Shown in pieces: positions 5,613 to 7,284 of a stretch of DNA of 7,284 bases. This DNA is from Syntrophaceae bacterium. Lineage in GTDB: Bacteria > Desulfobacterota > DTXE01. The notes under the pieces are model-generated. The model worked only from the letters and a program-made list of their open reading frames with translations, was not told the DNA's origin and did no database searches. Both the position numbers and the translations under genes were made by a program. The DNA is taken from the NCBI GenBank assembly GCA_012962595.1, contig DTXE01000314.1:1-7284 (forward strand), read 5' to 3'. How positions within the stretch are numbered: the first letter of the stretch is position 1; every line of letters starts with the position of its first letter.

Positions 5613-5909
5613 ATGTTACCTGGGTATCCATAGGATATTAAGGCGCATAAGTAGCCAGCAAACTCATAGTTACTAATGAATGTTAGCATAATCTGCGGAA
5701 AACCTCCATGCATATTTAACCTTGGTTATTTTTTGTTTGAAGACCAGATTTTTGCCGTTTACCCTCTTCTTGAAAAAGGCGGAGAGTCTGGGATGTGACT
5801 TACTTGTTGTATTTTAAAGAGTTGTGGTTAAGTAGGGGCCGTAAAACCCATTCCAATTTGACGTTGATTTGAGATATAAAAATGTATATAAAGAAAAAGG
5901 AAGGAGAAT
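5613..5909. other. 297-base intergenic gap between divergent genes
   Basis: The gap lies between the small charged protein gene (leftward) and the membrane-anchored protein gene (rightward). Apart from the promoter-like pair at its right end, only weak short inverted repeats and scattered T-runs are visible, and no coding frame or RNA signature stands out. It must hold the leftward promoter for the small gene, but no convincing -35/-10 pair was found. Confidence 0.5.
5864..5892 (+). promoter_or_regulatory. Candidate promoter of the membrane-anchored protein gene
   Basis: TTGATT (5864-5869) and TATAAA (5887-5892) are separated by 17 bases, matching the consensus at 4 and 5 positions. Transcription would start near 5899, almost on top of the AAGGAG at 5901, which favours use of the second ATG at 5925. 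Confidence 0.4.
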
Positions 5910-6401
5910 ATGCCTGGAGGTCTCATGAACGCTCTTTTCCTCATTGCCAGTGCCATAATCATGGCTATTGCGGGATATCAGATTTTGAAAGCCATTGCTA
6001 GATCCCAGTGGGTGAATAAAGGGAACCCCTTACCTGCTCTTAAGATCGGGGCTATATCTAAGGAGGAGATAATCAATGAACTGAAGGCATTGCGTGGACG
6101 GAAAATTGCCTTGCATTACCAGAAGACCGTCCATGGCGTGGAAAAGGCTTACCATATGGTGAATAGGATGCTTACCCAGGTGGGTGCACAATGTGTGGAT
6201 TCCCCTTATGATGCAGAAGTGGTTGCTCGGATATATGCGGGTCAATCATATCCCTTTGCCTACACTATTGACGGTCCACCACGTCATTCCAAGTCCTATA
6301 GTATCAACGGTGAGTGTGTACCTCGTTTCTTGACTCCAGCAGTGTTGCTGGGGATCTGTCATTTCCTCAAGCAGCTTGACGCCGAAAGAGGCAGGGTATA
6401 G
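5910..6401 (+). CDS. Membrane-anchored protein of unknown function
   Basis: This is 163 residues from the ATG at 5910. Residues about 6-28 form one hydrophobic segment (A-L-F-L-I-A-S-A-I-I-M-A-I-A-G-Y), followed by basic residues, so the protein is probably anchored by its N-terminus with the body in the cytoplasm. The rest looks like a small alpha/beta domain with R-G-R-K-I-A-L-H-Y (62-70), V-D-S-P-Y-D-A-E-V-V-A-R-I-Y (96-109) and a C-terminal helix (142-157). I do not recognise the family. Two starts compete: 5910 (AAGGAG only 3 bases upstream) and 5925 (GGAGG at 5916-5920, 4 bases upstream); the second would make the anchor the very N-terminus. The 3' end overlaps the convergent QueG-like gene by 43 bases. 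Confidence 0.65.
   Translation: MPGGLMNALFLIASAIIMAIAGYQILKAIARSQWVNKGNPLPALKIGAISKEEIINELKALRGRKIALHYQKTVHGVEKAYHMVNRMLTQVGAQCVDSPYDAEVVARIYAGQSYPFAYTIDGPPRHSKSYSINGECVPRFLTPAVLLGICHFLKQLDAERGRV
6334..6353. other. Hairpin just past the QueG-like gene, inside the convergent gene
   Basis: CTCCAGCA (6334-6341) pairs with TGCTGGGG (6346-6353) around GTGT, giving 8 pairs including one T-G wobble on the plus strand. On the minus strand it starts 5 bases after the stop of the QueG-like gene. There is no T-run, so it may stabilise the 3' end rather than terminate. It lies in codons of the plus-strand gene and could be chance. Confidence 0.35.
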
Positions 6402-7147
6402 ACTCCCAGGGCACAAGGCCCTACCGCACATTTGCCACATACATCACATAGATCCAGATCGGGGTAAAATCTATCTACCTCTAATAACTGCTTATAGCAC
6501 CTATGTCTATCAAATCTATTCTCACCCAGGGCACCAGTAGGACAGGCCTCAATACACCACCGGCAGCTACCATCCTGATAGTATCCGCAATACTGATAAA
6601 GACCCACCTTTGGTGATGGGGTGATGTGGGTATCAATAACCATACTTCCTATCCTTCCTGCACAGCCTTTAGGAGTTATGAGCATGTGATGAAGACCAAA
6701 GCTACCCAATCCGCATATATAGGCTACATGCTTATGAGACCAGTAGGAGATAAGATTGGTTTCATCAAAGTTGTGGGTAGGTTTCTCCCAGGCACACCCT
6801 ACCCCTTCAAAATTGAGAACCTTAAATAATCTCATACATATATCCCCCATGAGCTGGTTTGTTTCTATATAGGCCAGTGCCCACTCCCTTGCCACAAAGG
6901 GAGTATTTTGGTTGGCTACTATGATTTCATCTGAAAACGGGATAAAAAATGCCATTACTGTCCTGGCTTGAGGGAGCAAGTCTTGGGGGGTTAGATGATT
7001 AGGACCTACTAGTTTCTTAAGCTGGGCAAAAGATGGGTCATGAGCGTCAGCAAAGCCTATAACCGGGCCTCGGTACCAACTACTATGTGGAGAACTCTTA
7101 ATCGAGCCTTCTATTTCCCCCACGATTAGCTTGGACAGTTTGTTCAT
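6359..7147 (-). CDS. QueG-like (epoxyqueuosine reductase-related) 4Fe-4S protein
   Basis: This 262-residue cytoplasmic protein is related to epoxyqueuosine reductase (COG1600) but shorter. Visible blocks are L-L-P-Q-A-R-T-V-M-A-F-F-I-P (57-70), a family-wide segment; S-Y-W-S-H-K-H-V-A-Y (134-143) leading into GLGSFGLHHMLITPKG (146-161), the counterpart of the QueG GLGWIGKNTLLLT region; and the ferredoxin part with C187-x7-C195-x2-C198-x3-C202-P, C217 and C234-x2-C237-x2-C240-x4-C245. This fits two 4Fe-4S clusters. True QueG also binds cobalamin; many short anaerobe homologues have no proven substrate, so a queuosine role is not claimed. The ATG at 7147 has AAGGA 8 bases upstream. Family members usually stop soon after the last Cys; here about 17 residues follow, and the last 13 are encoded in the overlap with the convergent gene. 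Confidence 0.82.
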   Translation of the reverse strand: MNKLSKLIVGEIEGSIKSSPHSSWYRGPVIGFADAHDPSFAQLKKLVGPNHLTPQDLLPQARTVMAFFIPFSDEIIVANQNTPFVAREWALAYIETNQLMGDICMRLFKVLNFEGVGCAWEKPTHNFDETNLISYWSHKHVAYICGLGSFGLHHMLITPKGCAGRIGSMVIDTHITPSPKVGLYQYCGYYQDGSCRWCIEACPTGALGENRFDRHRCYKQLLEVDRFYPDLDLCDVCGKCAVGPCALGVYTLPLSASSCLRK

Positions 7148-7189
7148 CTGAAAAATCCTTATTAGGGATCTTTAGGTCACCTCTTCCTG

Positions 7190-7217
7190 GTCATAGGGAC
7201 AAACATGCAGCCGCCAA
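7190..7217 (-). promoter_or_regulatory. Weak candidate promoter of the QueG-like gene
   Basis: Reading leftward, TTGGCG (7217-7212) and TATGAC (7195-7190) are 16 bases apart, each with 4 of 6 consensus matches. The transcript would start near 7183, giving a leader of about 36 bases. The match is weak. Confidence 0.25.
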
Positions 7218-7253
7218 GGCTTGATCTTTCTAATGCCTCCCCCCTTTTTCTAA

Positions 7254-7270
7254 TCAGGACCAGGTCCTGA
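7254..7270. repeat. Perfect 17-base palindrome, possible REP/RAYT-type end
   Basis: TCAGGACC (7254-7261) and GGTCCTGA (7263-7270) are perfect arms around a single A. On the minus strand the flank reads GGGGTCAGGACC, like the GGGGTCAGG-type sequences that border REP-associated IS200-like transposase (RAYT) elements in many Desulfobacterota. No transposase is in the window; the rest would lie to the right of 7284. The resemblance is from memory, the palindrome is seen. Confidence 0.35.
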
Positions 7271-7284
7271 CCCCATTTCCCCCC

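Overview
The window looks like chromosomal DNA of an anaerobic bacterium. The best fit is a sulfate-reducing or syntrophic member of the Desulfobacterota (former Deltaproteobacteria). This rests on an electron-transfer-flavoprotein operon joined to a membrane FeS oxidoreductase and an HdrB/HdrD-like protein, a corrinoid/FeS QueG-like protein, strong AAGGAGG-type ribosome sites and free use of AGG, AGA and ATA codons. The assignment comes from gene content only; there is no rRNA or other marker here.

Left part (1-4341, all minus strand): a compact five-gene operon, read right to left. It holds a soluble two-cluster FeS protein with two CCG domains (4341-3193), a DUF1285-like protein (3187-2708), etfB (2677-1883), etfA (1850-840) and, after an 11-bp hairpin, the N-terminal 255 residues of a membrane oxidoreductase with a NarI/DsrM-like cytochrome b domain (767 to the window edge). 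The likely job is to carry electrons from acyl-CoA dehydrogenases through EtfAB to the membrane oxidoreductase and menaquinone, with the extra CCG protein as a further FeS partner. No acyl-CoA dehydrogenase is in the window.

Middle part (4342-4971): 630 AT-rich bases between divergent genes. It holds a fair sigma70-type promoter for the operon, two small dyads, a perfect TATAAT facing right, a plausible rightward intrinsic terminator, three mutually exclusive G/C blocks and a possible 38-codon minus-strand ORF. It may be a regulated leader for the next gene or a decayed element.

Right part (4972-7284): a short CBS-domain protein (+), a small charged protein of unknown function (-) whose stop codon interlocks with that of the CBS gene, a 297-base gap, a membrane-anchored protein of unknown function (+), and a QueG-like iron-sulfur protein (-) whose 3' end overlaps its convergent neighbour by 43 bases. 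The window ends in a palindrome with a GGGGTCAGGACC-type flank resembling the ends of REP/RAYT-type repeats.

No CRISPR array, tRNA, rRNA, toxin-antitoxin pair or phage gene was seen. The most unusual points are the composition of the ETF operon, the missing Cys ligands in one CCG domain, an Arg-to-Met change in EtfA, the unexplained 630-base divergent region, and two convergent gene pairs overlapping at their stops.
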